From the NCBI GenBank assembly GCA_902625945.1, contig CACODG010000006.1, forward strand, positions 1 through 53,007: DNA of 53,007 nt, read 5' to 3'. This DNA is from an uncultured Pelagibacteraceae bacterium. GTDB lineage: Bacteria; Pseudomonadota; Alphaproteobacteria; Pelagibacterales; Pelagibacteraceae. Made by a program: the position numbers and the translations under genes. Numbering within the stretch: the stretch's first letter is position 1; the number at the start of each line of letters is the position of its first letter. The notes under the pieces were generated by a model. That model was not told where the DNA came from and did no database searches. It saw only the letters and a list, made by a program, of their open reading frames with translations. Positions 1-8,885 of this stretch are shown here, one piece after another.

Positions 1-59
1 GAAAAAAAGCTAAAAAGAAAACTAAAAAGAAAGCAAAAAAGAGAAGAAGAAGAAGATAG
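1..59 (+). CDS. C-terminal tail of an unidentified basic protein (partial)
   Basis: Only the last 18 codons lie in the window. Reading from base 3, they give a tail made almost only of lysine and arginine with three alanine/threonine breaks, ending in five arginines and a TAG at 57-59. A strong terminator follows within 20 bases, so this is the real 3' end of a plus-strand gene. Such tails occur on several nucleic-acid-binding proteins, but nothing here identifies the family and I do not assign one. Confidence 0.55.
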   Translation, partial: KKAKKKTKKKAKKRRRRR

Positions 60-73
60 TTTTCTCTTTAACT

Positions 74-113
74 AAACGCCCTTTTTATAATTTTAAAAAG
101 GGCGTTTTTTTTT
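74..113 (+). terminator. Rho-independent terminator
   Basis: A perfect 13-bp stem (74-86 pairing with 95-107, core CGCCC/GGGCG) with an 8-base loop runs into nine T residues at 105-113. It ends the upstream plus-strand gene. The carD stop codon at 112-114 abuts it, so the stem may also help end the opposing minus-strand operon, although the T-tract is poor in that direction. Confidence 0.9.
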
Positions 114-780
114 ATACTTCTTCAGAAATTTTTGTTCTTCCTAACGCTTTATCCATTTTTTTTTGCACTTCTTCAGAACCTATCTTTAAGACTGCTTCAA
201 ATTCAGATTTAAGCCTCTCAAATGCTTTTTCAAAAAGCTGTCTCTCGGAATAAGATTGATCAGCGATTATGTCAGAATTTTTATTAAGATCCTTTACAAC
301 CTCTGCAAGTTCATAAATTTTGCCTGAATTAATTTTTTGATCATATTCTTGTGCTCTTCTACTCCACATTGTTCTTTTAATTTTAGGTTTTGTTTTTAAA
401 ATAGAAATACATTTGTTTATTTGATTGATTGTGGCTATCGGTCTTAGTTTAGACTGTTGATTAATTGGAACTGTTAAAGTGAGTTTCTCCTTTTCCACCA
501 GAATTTTGTAAAATTGAATATCAATATCTCCAATTTTTGCTTTTTCGATTGCTGTAATTTTTCCTACTCCATGTTTTGGATAAACAACAAAATCTTTTAA
601 ATTATAAATTCTTTTTTCTGTAGCCTGTTTTTTAACTTTTTTTATTTCTGGCTTTTCTTCTTGACCAGGAATTATTGTTTTTCTTTCTTGAGTCTTTAAA
701 TTATTTTTAACTTTTAAATTTTTGGAGATTTTCGCCTTTTTAATTTTTTTAGTTTTTTTTACTTTTTTCTTTTTTGGCAT
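112..780 (-). CDS. carD: CarD/CdnL-family transcriptional regulator
   Basis: The 222-residue protein has a lysine-rich, low-complexity N-terminus of about 55 residues and then a CarD-type domain. This starts near FVVYPKHGVGKI, the Tudor-like fold that binds the RNA polymerase beta subunit, and continues into a helical, DNA-contacting C-terminal half (MWSRRAQEYDQKINSG and onward). CarD/CdnL proteins stabilise open promoter complexes, often at rRNA promoters. It is the last gene of a minus-strand operon, two bases after fdxA. The helicase, ferredoxin and CarD neighbourhood is typical of Alphaproteobacteria. The basic extension is longer than in most family members and may bind nucleic acid (inference). 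Confidence 0.9.
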   Translation of the reverse strand: MPKKKKVKKTKKIKKAKISKNLKVKNNLKTQERKTIIPGQEEKPEIKKVKKQATEKRIYNLKDFVVYPKHGVGKITAIEKAKIGDIDIQFYKILVEKEKLTLTVPINQQSKLRPIATINQINKCISILKTKPKIKRTMWSRRAQEYDQKINSGKIYELAEVVKDLNKNSDIIADQSYSERQLFEKAFERLKSEFEAVLKIGSEEVQKKMDKALGRTKISEEV

Positions 781-782
781 AT

Positions 783-1124
783 TTATTTTCCAGGTTTTTC
801 TGAGAAGTGTTTATCATATTTATCTTTAACATTTTTAAATTTCTCATGATCAGTCATTGGTTCTTTCTTTTTTGAAATATTAGGCCATATTGCAGAAAAC
901 TTTTTATTTAGCAACAACCATTTTTGCTTATCTATTACAGATTCATCGGTGTCAGCCTTAATTGCATCTATTGGACATTCAGGTTCACATACACCACAAT
1001 CAATACATTCGTCAGGATTTATAACTAACATATTTTCTCCCTCATAAAAGCAATCAACTGGACATACTTCTACACAGTCTGTGAGTTTACATTTGATACA
1101 TTCGTCTTTTACAATATATGTCAT
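783..1124 (-). CDS. fdxA: 7Fe ferredoxin FdxA ([3Fe-4S][4Fe-4S])
   Basis: A small cytoplasmic electron carrier of 113 residues. The N-terminal half holds C9, C17 and C21 followed by Pro, and C40-x2-C43-x2-C46-x3-C50-Pro. This is the cysteine pattern of 7Fe ferredoxins, with one [3Fe-4S] and one [4Fe-4S] cluster. C12 and C25 are extra cysteines. The C-terminal half, after about residue 60, is the helical tail usual for alphaproteobacterial FdxA (KFSAIWPNI region). Its ATG overlaps the stop of the upstream TerB-like gene by four bases, which implies translational coupling. The redox partner cannot be read from the sequence. Confidence 0.93.
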   Translation of the reverse strand: MTYIVKDECIKCKLTDCVEVCPVDCFYEGENMLVINPDECIDCGVCEPECPIDAIKADTDESVIDKQKWLLLNKKFSAIWPNISKKKEPMTDHEKFKNVKDKYDKHFSEKPGK

Positions 1125-1510
1125 TTACTATTAATTAATTTGAGTTTAATTTCTGCACATTCTTTATCTGGAAAATATATTAAGCCACAAATTCTTCTCA
1201 TTAAATTTGACTCGTATTGATCTACAGTGTTGTCTGAAATTATTACTTTCCAAAGATGCTCAACAATATCTTTCTTAATATCCATAGAATTTTTTTTTAT
1301 AATATTTGTATAATTTAGTAGTTGATTTGAATTATTCTCAATTTCTTCAGCTTTATTTAAAATTTCATCAGGGTTGTCATCTTTTAAGTAAGATTTTATA
1401 AAGTCTTTTACTAAATCTTTTTCATGCTCGGAATAAATTTCATCAATTTTTGCTGCATGAACTAACAATGCTGATATTCCTGTTACACTATCTCTATTTA
1501 ATTTTTTCAT
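1121..1510 (-). CDS. TerB-like (tellurite-resistance/DjlA N-terminal fold) protein
   Basis: The 129-residue, all-helical protein has the two-part TerB signature. An N-terminal helix pair contains [17 protein letters not shown], and a C-terminal repeat contains [22 protein letters not shown], each with acidic residues in the metal-binding positions of the family. TerB-like domains are often stand-alone and their role outside tellurite resistance is unclear. It lies between the helicase (0-base gap) and fdxA (4-base overlap), so it is co-translated with both. Here it fills the slot that in many Alphaproteobacteria holds an S4 RNA-binding protein. The fold assignment is by motif, and no function is claimed. 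Confidence 0.75.
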   Translation of the reverse strand: MKKLNRDSVTGISALLVHAAKIDEIYSEHEKDLVKDFIKSYLKDDNPDEILNKAEEIENNSNQLLNYTNIIKKNSMDIKKDIVEHLWKVIISDNTVDQYESNLMRRICGLIYFPDKECAEIKLKLINSK

Positions 1511-3976
1511 TTATTTAATATTTAAAGATAAAAGTTTATTAAATGGATTTTCTTTTTTGTCAAATCGCATTATTTTCTCCTTTTTCTTTTTTTCTCCTCT
1601 AAAAACATAAGTATCTAAAGCTTTATCCTTTTTATAATCCATATAACCCATTAATTTGTAAAAGTTATCTTTTGAGCAACCTAGAAGATTCATCATTTCT
1701 GCGTTTACTTTAAATTTTTTATTTTTGGTATTTTCTATAATTTTCAAAAACAATTTTTCCAAAATATCAATCCTTACAAAAAATTCTTTAAATTTTTCGA
1801 AACCACAAAGTAATAAGAAGTTTTTTTCAAATTTTTTACCAACTAAGAAATTAAGCCCAGATTTAGGCACTACGTTATGATCAGGCAGATTATGAAATAT
1901 TTTCCATAAACTAATTCTAAATTCAACCGCTTTAGGTTTTAACATTTTTGGAAGATAAATGTGGTATCTTCCAATTTTAATACCCATGCTCCAAAGTTTC
2001 TTTCTTTCTTCTGTAGGTATTAGTTTTACAATTTTATCTACTTCGCTTCGCTTTACCACTCCATTATTCTCATACAATTGGAAAACCAAACCTCTAAGAT
2101 ATTGATTTGAAATCTTATGTTTTGTGAGGCTCATAAGATCACCTAAATTTTCATTTATATAATTAGATATCCATTTGTTCAAAAAAATCGCTAGTTTTGA
2201 CCTTGAAGTTTCATCGAGCGAGTCGTCTGAAATAATTTCAATTTCTGGATTTAAATAATCGTTTCCTTTTTTTAACCTTGCTATTGGATTTGTCTTCCAT
2301 ATGATTTTACTCTCATTGTTAATACTTATCTCACCTTTAGTTAATATTTCACTAACTCTTTTAATAAGCTCTTTTTCAATACCTTTTCTTGCAGCCTTTT
2401 TTATTGATTTAATGTCTGTGTCTAAAGTTTTAGAAGTAACCTCTATTAAAAATTTAAGTCCTTTCAACTCTCCTATGAGTTGATTATCTATATATATTTT
2501 ATTTTCTTCATTAATTTCAGTATTCAAAAGAAGATCTTGTTTGAGATTACGAGAGAGTATACTTATCTTTTTATCAATGAAGCTTTTTGTAAGTTCATCA
2601 TGTAATTTATCAGATAACTTATCTTCAATACTTTTGGTAAGTTGAATCCAATAATCTGAGTTTTCTACCCAATTCTTTTTATTAGAAACGTATGACCAAG
2701 TCCTCACATTAGAAAGTCTATGAGATAATAAATCAACATTTCCATGATCTCTCTCTAGACCTTTTAACTGTTCTTTCATAAATGAACTTGGTATCCTTTT
2801 TTTTCGAGTAGATAAAAATTGAAAAACTTTATCTATTACATTTATATGTTGGCCATAAGCTTTTTTTTCAAAATCAGGTATCTGACAACATTCCCAGAGT
2901 AATTCTAGATTTTTGTGATAAATGATATTATTAGCTCCTTTCTTTAAAAAAAACCTTAAAACACTTTCGTCAAGTGAGTCATTTGTTCTAATCAAATTTT
3001 TATGATTTGGTTTTAACTCAAGTGATAAAATTAATTTTTCAGGATCTTTAAAGTCTAAATTTGAATTTCTCCAATAAATTGATCTAGTTTCGGGCAATTG
3101 ATGTTTTTCTATTTTCTCTATTTCATCAGAATTAAGAGTTTCGCAATCACCTGTAGTTCCAAAACCACCATCATTTTTATATCTTCCCGCTCTACCTGCA
3201 ATTTGAGACATCTCTACAAGATTTAATCTTCTTGTTTTCTTACCATCGAATTTTTTTAAGTTTGAAAAATATATCTCGTTTATATCCATATTAAGTCCCA
3301 TACCAATTGCATCAGTGGCGATTAAATAATCTACATCTCCTGATTGATACAAACCAACTTGTGAGTTTCTTGTTTTTGGGCTTAAAGAACCCATTATTAC
3401 TGCAGCACCACCCTTTTGCCTTCTAACTAATTCTGCAATTGCATAAACTTCTTCTATTGAAAAAGCTATAATTGCAACTTTTCTATCCAGTCTAGATATT
3501 TTTTTAATACCCGAATAACTTAATTTTGAATATCTCTCTTTTTTTTCAAAAACTACATCTTCTACTAAATCATTGATTATTTTTTCCATTATTTGTGAAC
3601 CCAAGAACATAGTTAATTTTGATCCTCTAGCCTCTAAAAGTCTTTCCGTAAAAATATGACCTCTTTCTCTATCGGCGCACATCTGAATTTCATCTATTGC
3701 TATAAATTCCACTTCTTTATCTTTTGGCATCGACTCAACTGTACAAATGAAATAATTTGCTGAATTAGGAATTATTTTTTCTTCTCCAGTAATAAGAGCA
3801 ACTTTTTGAACTCCGACTTTTTGAACACATTTATCATAAACTTCTCTTGCAAGTAATCTCAAAGGTAAACCAAATATACCTGAGTCGTGTTCAAGCATCT
3901 TGTCTATTGCAACGTAAGTTTTTCCAGTATTAGTAGGACCTAACAGAGCTATTATTCTTCTATTACTATGGTTCAT
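1511..3976 (-). CDS. Suv3-like DExH-box RNA helicase
   Basis: An 821-residue superfamily 2 helicase. Walker A GPTNTGKT is at residues 13-20, the Walker B box is DEIQ at 95-98 as in Suv3/mitochondrial degradosome helicases, and motif VI reads QIAGRAGRY near residue 260. The long C-terminal half is lysine-rich, with no recognisable S4 or zinc-binding domain, and ends in a basic KKKKEK segment. The family unwinds RNA, and its alphaproteobacterial members precede fdxA and carD as here. It is the first gene of the four-gene minus-strand operon, and a plausible promoter lies 26 bases upstream of the ATG. The cellular role is not experimentally fixed in bacteria. Confidence 0.88.
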   Translation of the reverse strand: MNHSNRRIIALLGPTNTGKTYVAIDKMLEHDSGIFGLPLRLLAREVYDKCVQKVGVQKVALITGEEKIIPNSANYFICTVESMPKDKEVEFIAIDEIQMCADRERGHIFTERLLEARGSKLTMFLGSQIMEKIINDLVEDVVFEKKERYSKLSYSGIKKISRLDRKVAIIAFSIEEVYAIAELVRRQKGGAAVIMGSLSPKTRNSQVGLYQSGDVDYLIATDAIGMGLNMDINEIYFSNLKKFDGKKTRRLNLVEMSQIAGRAGRYKNDGGFGTTGDCETLNSDEIEKIEKHQLPETRSIYWRNSNLDFKDPEKLILSLELKPNHKNLIRTNDSLDESVLRFFLKKGANNIIYHKNLELLWECCQIPDFEKKAYGQHINVIDKVFQFLSTRKKRIPSSFMKEQLKGLERDHGNVDLLSHRLSNVRTWSYVSNKKNWVENSDYWIQLTKSIEDKLSDKLHDELTKSFIDKKISILSRNLKQDLLLNTEINEENKIYIDNQLIGELKGLKFLIEVTSKTLDTDIKSIKKAARKGIEKELIKRVSEILTKGEISINNESKIIWKTNPIARLKKGNDYLNPEIEIISDDSLDETSRSKLAIFLNKWISNYINENLGDLMSLTKHKISNQYLRGLVFQLYENNGVVKRSEVDKIVKLIPTEERKKLWSMGIKIGRYHIYLPKMLKPKAVEFRISLWKIFHNLPDHNVVPKSGLNFLVGKKFEKNFLLLCGFEKFKEFFVRIDILEKLFLKIIENTKNKKFKVNAEMMNLLGCSKDNFYKLMGYMDYKKDKALDTYVFRGEKKKKEKIMRFDKKENPFNKLLSLNIK

Positions 3977-4001
3977 TTTTGTGTTGGTTGTTTTTTTTTA
4001 C

Positions 4002-4029
4002 ACTATATGTAGATCAAAGTTGAGAACAA
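4002..4029 (-). promoter_or_regulatory. Candidate promoter of the helicase-carD operon
   Basis: Read on the minus strand there is TTGTTC (4024-4029) and TATAGT (4002-4007) separated by 16 bases. It ends 26 bases before the helicase ATG. The assignment rests on sigma-70-like consensus only. Confidence 0.4.
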
Positions 4030-4060
4030 AATAAGATTAAAACATGACCGAATCAATTTG

Positions 4061-4086
4061 TCAAATGTTCCTATTATAACATTTGA
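4061..4086. repeat. 9-bp inverted repeat upstream of the aminotransferase
   Basis: TCAAATGTT (4061-4069) and AACATTTGA (4078-4086) are perfect inverted repeats around an 8-base spacer, lying just upstream of a candidate promoter. No T-tract follows on either strand, so an operator or RNA hairpin is more likely than a terminator. Confidence 0.55.
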
Positions 4087-4087
4087 T

Positions 4088-4120
4088 TTGACTTCTAATA
4101 GGTAGTCCCCGTATAGGTAG
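4088..4120 (+). promoter_or_regulatory. Candidate promoter with direct repeat, aminotransferase gene
   Basis: TTGACT (4088-4093) and TATAGG (4112-4117) are 18 bases apart. The octamer ATAGGTAG occurs twice, at 4098-4105 and 4113-4120, 15 bases apart; the second copy overlaps the -10 box. The arrangement looks like a regulator site over the promoter. Transcription would begin only about 10 bases before the ATG. Confidence 0.35.
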
Positions 4121-4132
4121 GTCTAAGTTAAA

Positions 4133-5371
4133 ATGTCTTCTAAAGTAAAAAAGAAAATTCTTAAACTCAAAGAGTCTTCCACATTAGTAATTAACGAAAA
4201 ATCAAAAGCACTAATCTCCGAAGGAAAAAAAGTATATCAATTTGGTTTTGGTCAATCACCATTTCCAGTGCCAGAAAAAATTGTAGAAAAGTTAAAAAAT
4301 AATGCTCATAGAAAAGAATATTTACCAATTCAAGGATTGTCTGAACTAAGAGAAAATATTTCAAAATACTTACTTAAAAGGACAGGCAATAATTATCCAA
4401 AAGAAAATATATTGATTACACCTGGATCAAAAGAAGCAATGTTATTGATACATATTGCTTTTAATGGAGAAATAATTATTCCAGCTCCTGGTTGGGTTTC
4501 CTATGAACCGCAAGCAGAAATAGGCTCAAACAAAGTTCATTGGCTGGAAACTAAAAGAGAAAATAATTGGTTTCCTACTGGTAAAGAACTTGAAAAAAAA
4601 ATTAAATCAGTTGGAAAAAATAAAAATTTAATTTTGATTATTAATTCTCCAAATAATCCTGCTGGAGTAGTTTGTGAAAATTTGAAAGAATTAGCTAAAA
4701 TAGCAAAAAAATATAAAATTTTAGTTTTGTCAGATGAAATTTATACTGACCTTACATTTTCAAGTGAGTATAATTCTATATCAAAATTTTACCCTGAACT
4801 GACTTTCATAACTGGAGGATTGAGCAAATGGTGTGGAGCAGGCGGTTGGAGACTAGGATTCCTAGCTGTTCCAAAAAAATTAACTGAGTTTTTGAAAAGC
4901 TTAAAGTCACTAGCTAGCGAGTCTTATTCGACAGTAAATACACCTACACAGTATGCATCAGTAGAAGCTTATGCTAATGATCACGATTTGTATAAACTCA
5001 AAGTTAGAGCAATTTTAAAAGCAATAGGAAATTATGTTTACAATAACCTTAAATCAAACAAGATATTAATAGCACCTCCTCAAGGAGCATTTTATCTAAT
5101 GCCAGAATTTAAAAATAAGAAATATAAAACTTCATCAGAATTATGTGAGGCAATTTTAAATGAAACAGGAGTAGCGATGTTACCTGGTTCAGACTTTGGA
5201 TTTAAACCAAATAAAATGTTAACCAGATTAAGTTATACAGATTTTGACGGATTAGAATTTTTTAAAAATGTAACAAATTGCAAGATGATAGATGATGAGA
5301 TGATTAAAAAGTATGCCCCAAATGTAGTTGAAGGTGTAAATAAATTATCAAATTGGGCCAAAAATTTATAA
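4133..5371 (+). CDS. PLP-dependent class I/II aminotransferase
   Basis: A 412-residue fold-type I aminotransferase of the aspartate/alanine aminotransferase group. The PLP-binding lysine is K232 in SKWCGAGGWRLGF. NSPNNPAG (near residue 178) and SDEIYTDL (near 205) are the usual cofactor-contacting segments, and LTRLSYTDF near the C-terminus carries the substrate-carboxylate arginine. It is cytoplasmic and has full family length. The substrate cannot be decided from sequence. A promoter with repeats lies directly upstream, and the next gene (TAXI binding protein) has its own promoter, so the two need not be co-transcribed. Confidence 0.9.
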   Translation: MSSKVKKKILKLKESSTLVINEKSKALISEGKKVYQFGFGQSPFPVPEKIVEKLKNNAHRKEYLPIQGLSELRENISKYLLKRTGNNYPKENILITPGSKEAMLLIHIAFNGEIIIPAPGWVSYEPQAEIGSNKVHWLETKRENNWFPTGKELEKKIKSVGKNKNLILIINSPNNPAGVVCENLKELAKIAKKYKILVLSDEIYTDLTFSSEYNSISKFYPELTFITGGLSKWCGAGGWRLGFLAVPKKLTEFLKSLKSLASESYSTVNTPTQYASVEAYANDHDLYKLKVRAILKAIGNYVYNNLKSNKILIAPPQGAFYLMPEFKNKKYKTSSELCEAILNETGVAMLPGSDFGFKPNKMLTRLSYTDFDGLEFFKNVTNCKMIDDEMIKKYAPNVVEGVNKLSNWAKNL

Positions 5372-5379
5372 GATTCTCT

Positions 5380-5408
5380 TTGACCTCTCTTCAATAACAT
5401 AGTTAAAT
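5380..5408 (+). promoter_or_regulatory. Promoter of the TAXI binding-protein gene
   Basis: TTGACC (5380-5385) and TTAAAT (5403-5408) are separated by exactly 17 bases. A strong Shine-Dalgarno sequence, AGAGGAG (5423-5429), sits 5 bases before the ATG at 5435. A clear SD is uncommon in this window and suggests high expression of the binding protein. Confidence 0.6.
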
Positions 5409-5434
5409 TAATCATTATAACAAGAGGAGTACAC

Positions 5435-6439
5435 ATGAAAAAAATAATGTCATTGATTTCAGCGGTACTAGTAATGTTTGCTTTTTCAAGCCCTATTACT
5501 TCAATCGCAAAATCAGCAGAGTTCTTTACAATAGGAACAGGTGGACCTACTGGAGTATATTTCCAAACAGGTAACGCAATCTGTAAAATGTTACATAAGT
5601 CAGCTATAAGTGCTGATCACGGTAGAAAAAAAGGTACAGCTAAAGCTTATAGATGTACTGCACCTTCAACAGGTGGTTCTAACTACAATATTGGACAAAT
5701 CAAAGATGGTGAGTTTCAATTTGGTGTTGCTCAATCAGACTGGCAGTATCATGCTTACAATGGTTCAAGTAAATGGGAAGGAAAACAGTTCAGCAATTTA
5801 AGAGCTGTATTTTCTGTTCACAATGAACCTTTTCAAATTTGGGCTAGTAAAAAATCTGGAATTAAAAATTTCAAAGGCCTAAAAGGAAAAACAGTAAACA
5901 TCGGTAACCCAGGTTCTGGTCAAAGAGGTACTATGGAAGAATTAATGAAAGCTATGGGAGCAGATATGAGTATGTTCAAAGCAACGACTGAACTTACTTC
6001 TTCTGAACAAGTAAAAGCTCTTTGTGATGGTAAAATAGATGCATTCGGATATTCAGTAGGATTTCCAAACGGCGCTATGGAACAAGCAGCAACTTGTAAA
6101 GCTAAAGCTAGTCCAATTAATTTAACTGGTGCACCAGTTCAAGGTTTAATTGATGGAGCAGACTATTATGCAAAAGCAGTAATTCCAAAAGGAACTTACT
6201 CTAACCAGAAAAAAGACGCGACAACGTTCGGTGTAAAAGCTACAGTTGTTACAAGCGCCGATGTTTCTGAAGAGCTTGTATACTTAGTGACAAAAGCGGT
6301 AATGGAAAACTTTGATGATTTCAGAGCTCAACATCCAGCTTTTGGCCCTCTGGAAAAGAAAAATATGATAGCTGACGGATTATCAGCTCCACTACATCCA
6401 GGTGCAATTAAGTACTACAAAGAAGCTGGATTAATGTAA
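5435..6439 (+). CDS. TAXI-family TRAP transporter solute-binding protein
   Basis: A 334-residue periplasmic protein with a signal peptide (MKKIM, then a hydrophobic stretch, cleavage probably around residues 26-28). The mature start, EFFTIGTGGPTGVYFQTGNAI, is the TAXI hallmark. Further family segments are GVAQSDWQYHAYNG and KTVNIGNPGSGQRGTMEEL. It captures a substrate, probably a small carboxylate or amino acid, and delivers it to the TRAP permease encoded next. A strong SD before it and a terminator after it indicate a separately and highly expressed monocistron, with the permease made at lower level. Confidence 0.93.
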   Translation: MKKIMSLISAVLVMFAFSSPITSIAKSAEFFTIGTGGPTGVYFQTGNAICKMLHKSAISADHGRKKGTAKAYRCTAPSTGGSNYNIGQIKDGEFQFGVAQSDWQYHAYNGSSKWEGKQFSNLRAVFSVHNEPFQIWASKKSGIKNFKGLKGKTVNIGNPGSGQRGTMEELMKAMGADMSMFKATTELTSSEQVKALCDGKIDAFGYSVGFPNGAMEQAATCKAKASPINLTGAPVQGLIDGADYYAKAVIPKGTYSNQKKDATTFGVKATVVTSADVSEELVYLVTKAVMENFDDFRAQHPAFGPLEKKNMIADGLSAPLHPGAIKYYKEAGLM

Positions 6440-6460
6440 TTCGACTTTTTAGTTAAATAA

Positions 6461-6495
6461 AAAAAGGCCCAATATTTCTTGGGCCTTTTTTTTTA
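6461..6495 (+). terminator. Rho-independent terminator after the TAXI gene
   Basis: A 12-bp stem (6461-6472 with 6479-6490, core GGCCC/GGGCC) with a 6-base loop runs into a nine-to-ten-base T-tract. It lies between the binding-protein and permease genes. Partial read-through would set their expression ratio (inference). Confidence 0.88.
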
Positions 6496-6516
6496 GAATA
6501 ATGTATCTTAAGTGAA

Positions 6517-8853
6517 ATGAATCAAACTATTCAAAGTAAGATCAAAGATAAAATTCAAGAAGATATATCTCCAACTCGAAATTTATCGGGAATCCATTTA
6601 AAAGTAGTTTTTGGAATTGCAATTCTTTGGACATTTTTCCAACTTTGGTACGCCTCTCCATTTCCTTTTTGGTTTAATTTTGGAATGTTCAAGGGGTTAC
6701 CTGCAAGAGCCATTCATCTAGGTTTTGCTTTAACACTTGCATTTTTAATTTTTCCAACCGTAAGAGGAAAAAAGATTTCAGTATTTGATATTTTAATAAG
6801 TATAATTGCCGCCTTTTGTTGTTTATATATCTATTTTTTTTACGATGACTTAGTAAATAGAGGAGGAATACTTTTAGTTAAAGAAATTTTTGGATTTAAA
6901 GTTCCAGTTGAACTTATTATTGGATCAACAGGTATTTTAATTTTATTAGAGGCAACTAGACGAGCAATAGGGTTGCCCTTAGTAATAATAGCAGTTTGCT
7001 TTCTTTTATTTTCTTATTTTGGAAAATATGCGCCAGATATTATTTCTCATGGCGGATTATCCGTTAAAAGATTGGTTGGATTTCAGTGGTTTGATCAAGA
7101 AGCAATATTTGGAATACCCATTGGGGTTTCAGTAGATTTCATATTTTTATTTGTATTATTTGGAGCTTTATTAGAAACCGCTGGTGGCGGTAAATATTTT
7201 TTAGATTTAGCTTTTGCAATGGTTGGTAAAATGCGAGGAGGTCCAGCGAAGGCCGCAATATTAGGATCTGGAATGACTGGTATGATTTCAGGTTCATCAA
7301 TTGCTAATACTGTAACAACAGGAACTTTCACAATTCCTATTATGAAAAAAACTGGTTTTTCTCAGGAGAAAGCAGGAGCTATTGAAGTTTCTTCATCTGT
7401 TAACGGACAAATAATGCCTCCAGTGATGGGAGCTGCTGCCTTTGTTATGGCAAGTTTTATTGGCGTTACTTATTTTGAAGTTGTTAAACACGCTTTTTTA
7501 CCAGCCATAATTTCTTACATTGCTTTGTTTTATATATCTCATTTAGAAGCGCTTAAATTAGGTCTTAAGGGCATGGATGATGCTGATGTTCCTCATCTAA
7601 AAAAAACTTTTTTATCTGGATTACATTTTTTGATACCCATTTTTGTTTTAATTTTTTTACTAGTTTATATGCGATATACAGCGGGATTCTCTATTTTTTA
7701 TGCCACGCTGTCTTTAATATTAGTTAACTTAATTAGTCGTGTTATTAAAAATTCAGATTTTAAAACTGGGTTGATTGAATGGTATAATCAAACAATTGTT
7801 GGTCTTCAAAAAGGTGCAATTAATATGGTAGGGGTAGGGATCGCAATCGCTACAGCAGGCATAATAGTTGGTGCAGTAGGCTCTACAGGTCTAAGTACAA
7901 ATTTAATCATAGTGATTGAGACCATAGCAAGAGACAATGTAATAATTTTAATATTGTTAACTATTATACTTTGCTTGTTACTTGGCATGGGTCTTCCTAC
8001 AACTGCAAACTATGTAGTAGTGGCTTCTCTAATGGCAACAGTTTTAGTTGATGTTGGAAATGCTTCGGGATTTATTTTTCCGTTGATTGCTGTTCACTTA
8101 TTTGTATTTTATTTTGGATTGATGGCCGATGTAACACCTCCTGTTGGTTTAGCATCTTATGCAGCAGCTGCAATTTCGGGTGGCGATCCGTTAAGAACGG
8201 GACTCCAAGCTATTTGGTATAGTTTAAGGACCGGAATTTTACCTATAGTCTTTTTGTTTAATCACGAGCTTTTATTAATTGGAGTAGATAGTATCTGGCA
8301 AGCTTTATTAGTTATAGCAACTTCATTGATTGGAATTTTAGTTTTTACTGCTGCTACTCAACAATGGTTCATAAATCGATTAAGGTGGTATGAGATTATA
8401 GCTTTCTTAATTATATCTTTATCTTTTTTAGCTCCAGATTATGTTTTAAGTAAATTTTACCCAAAATATAACGAACAAAAACTATCAGCAGAAAATATAC
8501 AAAATTTATCTTTTGACCCGTCAAAAGAAGTTCATATTAAAGTCACTCGAGTAACCGAATACGGAGAGAGATATAAATTATTTGTTATCGATAAAGGTAA
8601 ATTTGAAAACAATTATAACTTAGAAGAATATGGTGTGACTTTAATAGATCAAAACGATCAATTGACGGTTGATAAATTAAATTGGAAAGGGGAAGCAAAA
8701 AAATCTGGTATTCAAATGGGTGATATTATAAGTAATTTTAAAATTGAAAACCCAAACAGGCCAAACAAAGCAATAGTTTATCCTTTTGCATTACTATTTT
8801 TATTATTTTTTGGATATATGAATTTTAAATCTGGAAAACAATCTCCAAATTAA
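6517..8853 (+). CDS. Fused TRAP transporter permease (DctQM-type, TAXI-associated)
   Basis: A 778-residue inner-membrane protein in which the small (4 TM) and large (12 TM) TRAP subunits are one chain, as is usual with TAXI binding proteins. The large-subunit part contains the GSGMTGMISGSSIANTVTTG segment near residue 252 and MGLPTTANYVVVASL near 490, both DctM signatures. After the last core helix, residues about 650-750 form a soluble segment with a GEAKKSGIQMGD motif, resembling the DUF3394 domain of this subfamily, followed by one more TM helix. Transport is secondary, normally sodium-driven. The substrate is not determinable. Confidence 0.92.
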   Translation: MNQTIQSKIKDKIQEDISPTRNLSGIHLKVVFGIAILWTFFQLWYASPFPFWFNFGMFKGLPARAIHLGFALTLAFLIFPTVRGKKISVFDILISIIAAFCCLYIYFFYDDLVNRGGILLVKEIFGFKVPVELIIGSTGILILLEATRRAIGLPLVIIAVCFLLFSYFGKYAPDIISHGGLSVKRLVGFQWFDQEAIFGIPIGVSVDFIFLFVLFGALLETAGGGKYFLDLAFAMVGKMRGGPAKAAILGSGMTGMISGSSIANTVTTGTFTIPIMKKTGFSQEKAGAIEVSSSVNGQIMPPVMGAAAFVMASFIGVTYFEVVKHAFLPAIISYIALFYISHLEALKLGLKGMDDADVPHLKKTFLSGLHFLIPIFVLIFLLVYMRYTAGFSIFYATLSLILVNLISRVIKNSDFKTGLIEWYNQTIVGLQKGAINMVGVGIAIATAGIIVGAVGSTGLSTNLIIVIETIARDNVIILILLTIILCLLLGMGLPTTANYVVVASLMATVLVDVGNASGFIFPLIAVHLFVFYFGLMADVTPPVGLASYAAAAISGGDPLRTGLQAIWYSLRTGILPIVFLFNHELLLIGVDSIWQALLVIATSLIGILVFTAATQQWFINRLRWYEIIAFLIISLSFLAPDYVLSKFYPKYNEQKLSAENIQNLSFDPSKEVHIKVTRVTEYGERYKLFVIDKGKFENNYNLEEYGVTLIDQNDQLTVDKLNWKGEAKKSGIQMGDIISNFKIENPNRPNKAIVYPFALLFLLFFGYMNFKSGKQSPN

Positions 8854-8859
8854 AATTTT

Positions 8860-8884
8860 CTAATTTTCTTGCTTTTAAAATTAG
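8860..8884. repeat. AT-rich inverted repeat after the TRAP permease
   Basis: CTAATTTT (8860-8867) pairs with AAAATTAG (8877-8884) across a 9-base loop. It lies between the permease stop and the stop of the 18-residue peptide gene on the other strand. It may be a weak bidirectional terminator, but there is no clean T-tract. Confidence 0.3.
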
Positions 8885-8885
8885 C

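Noticed and set aside
4044-4079. 11-codon frame over the inverted repeat upstream of the aminotransferase
   Set aside because: Considered as a leader peptide, but there is no SD, no run of regulatory codons and no terminator hairpin following it.
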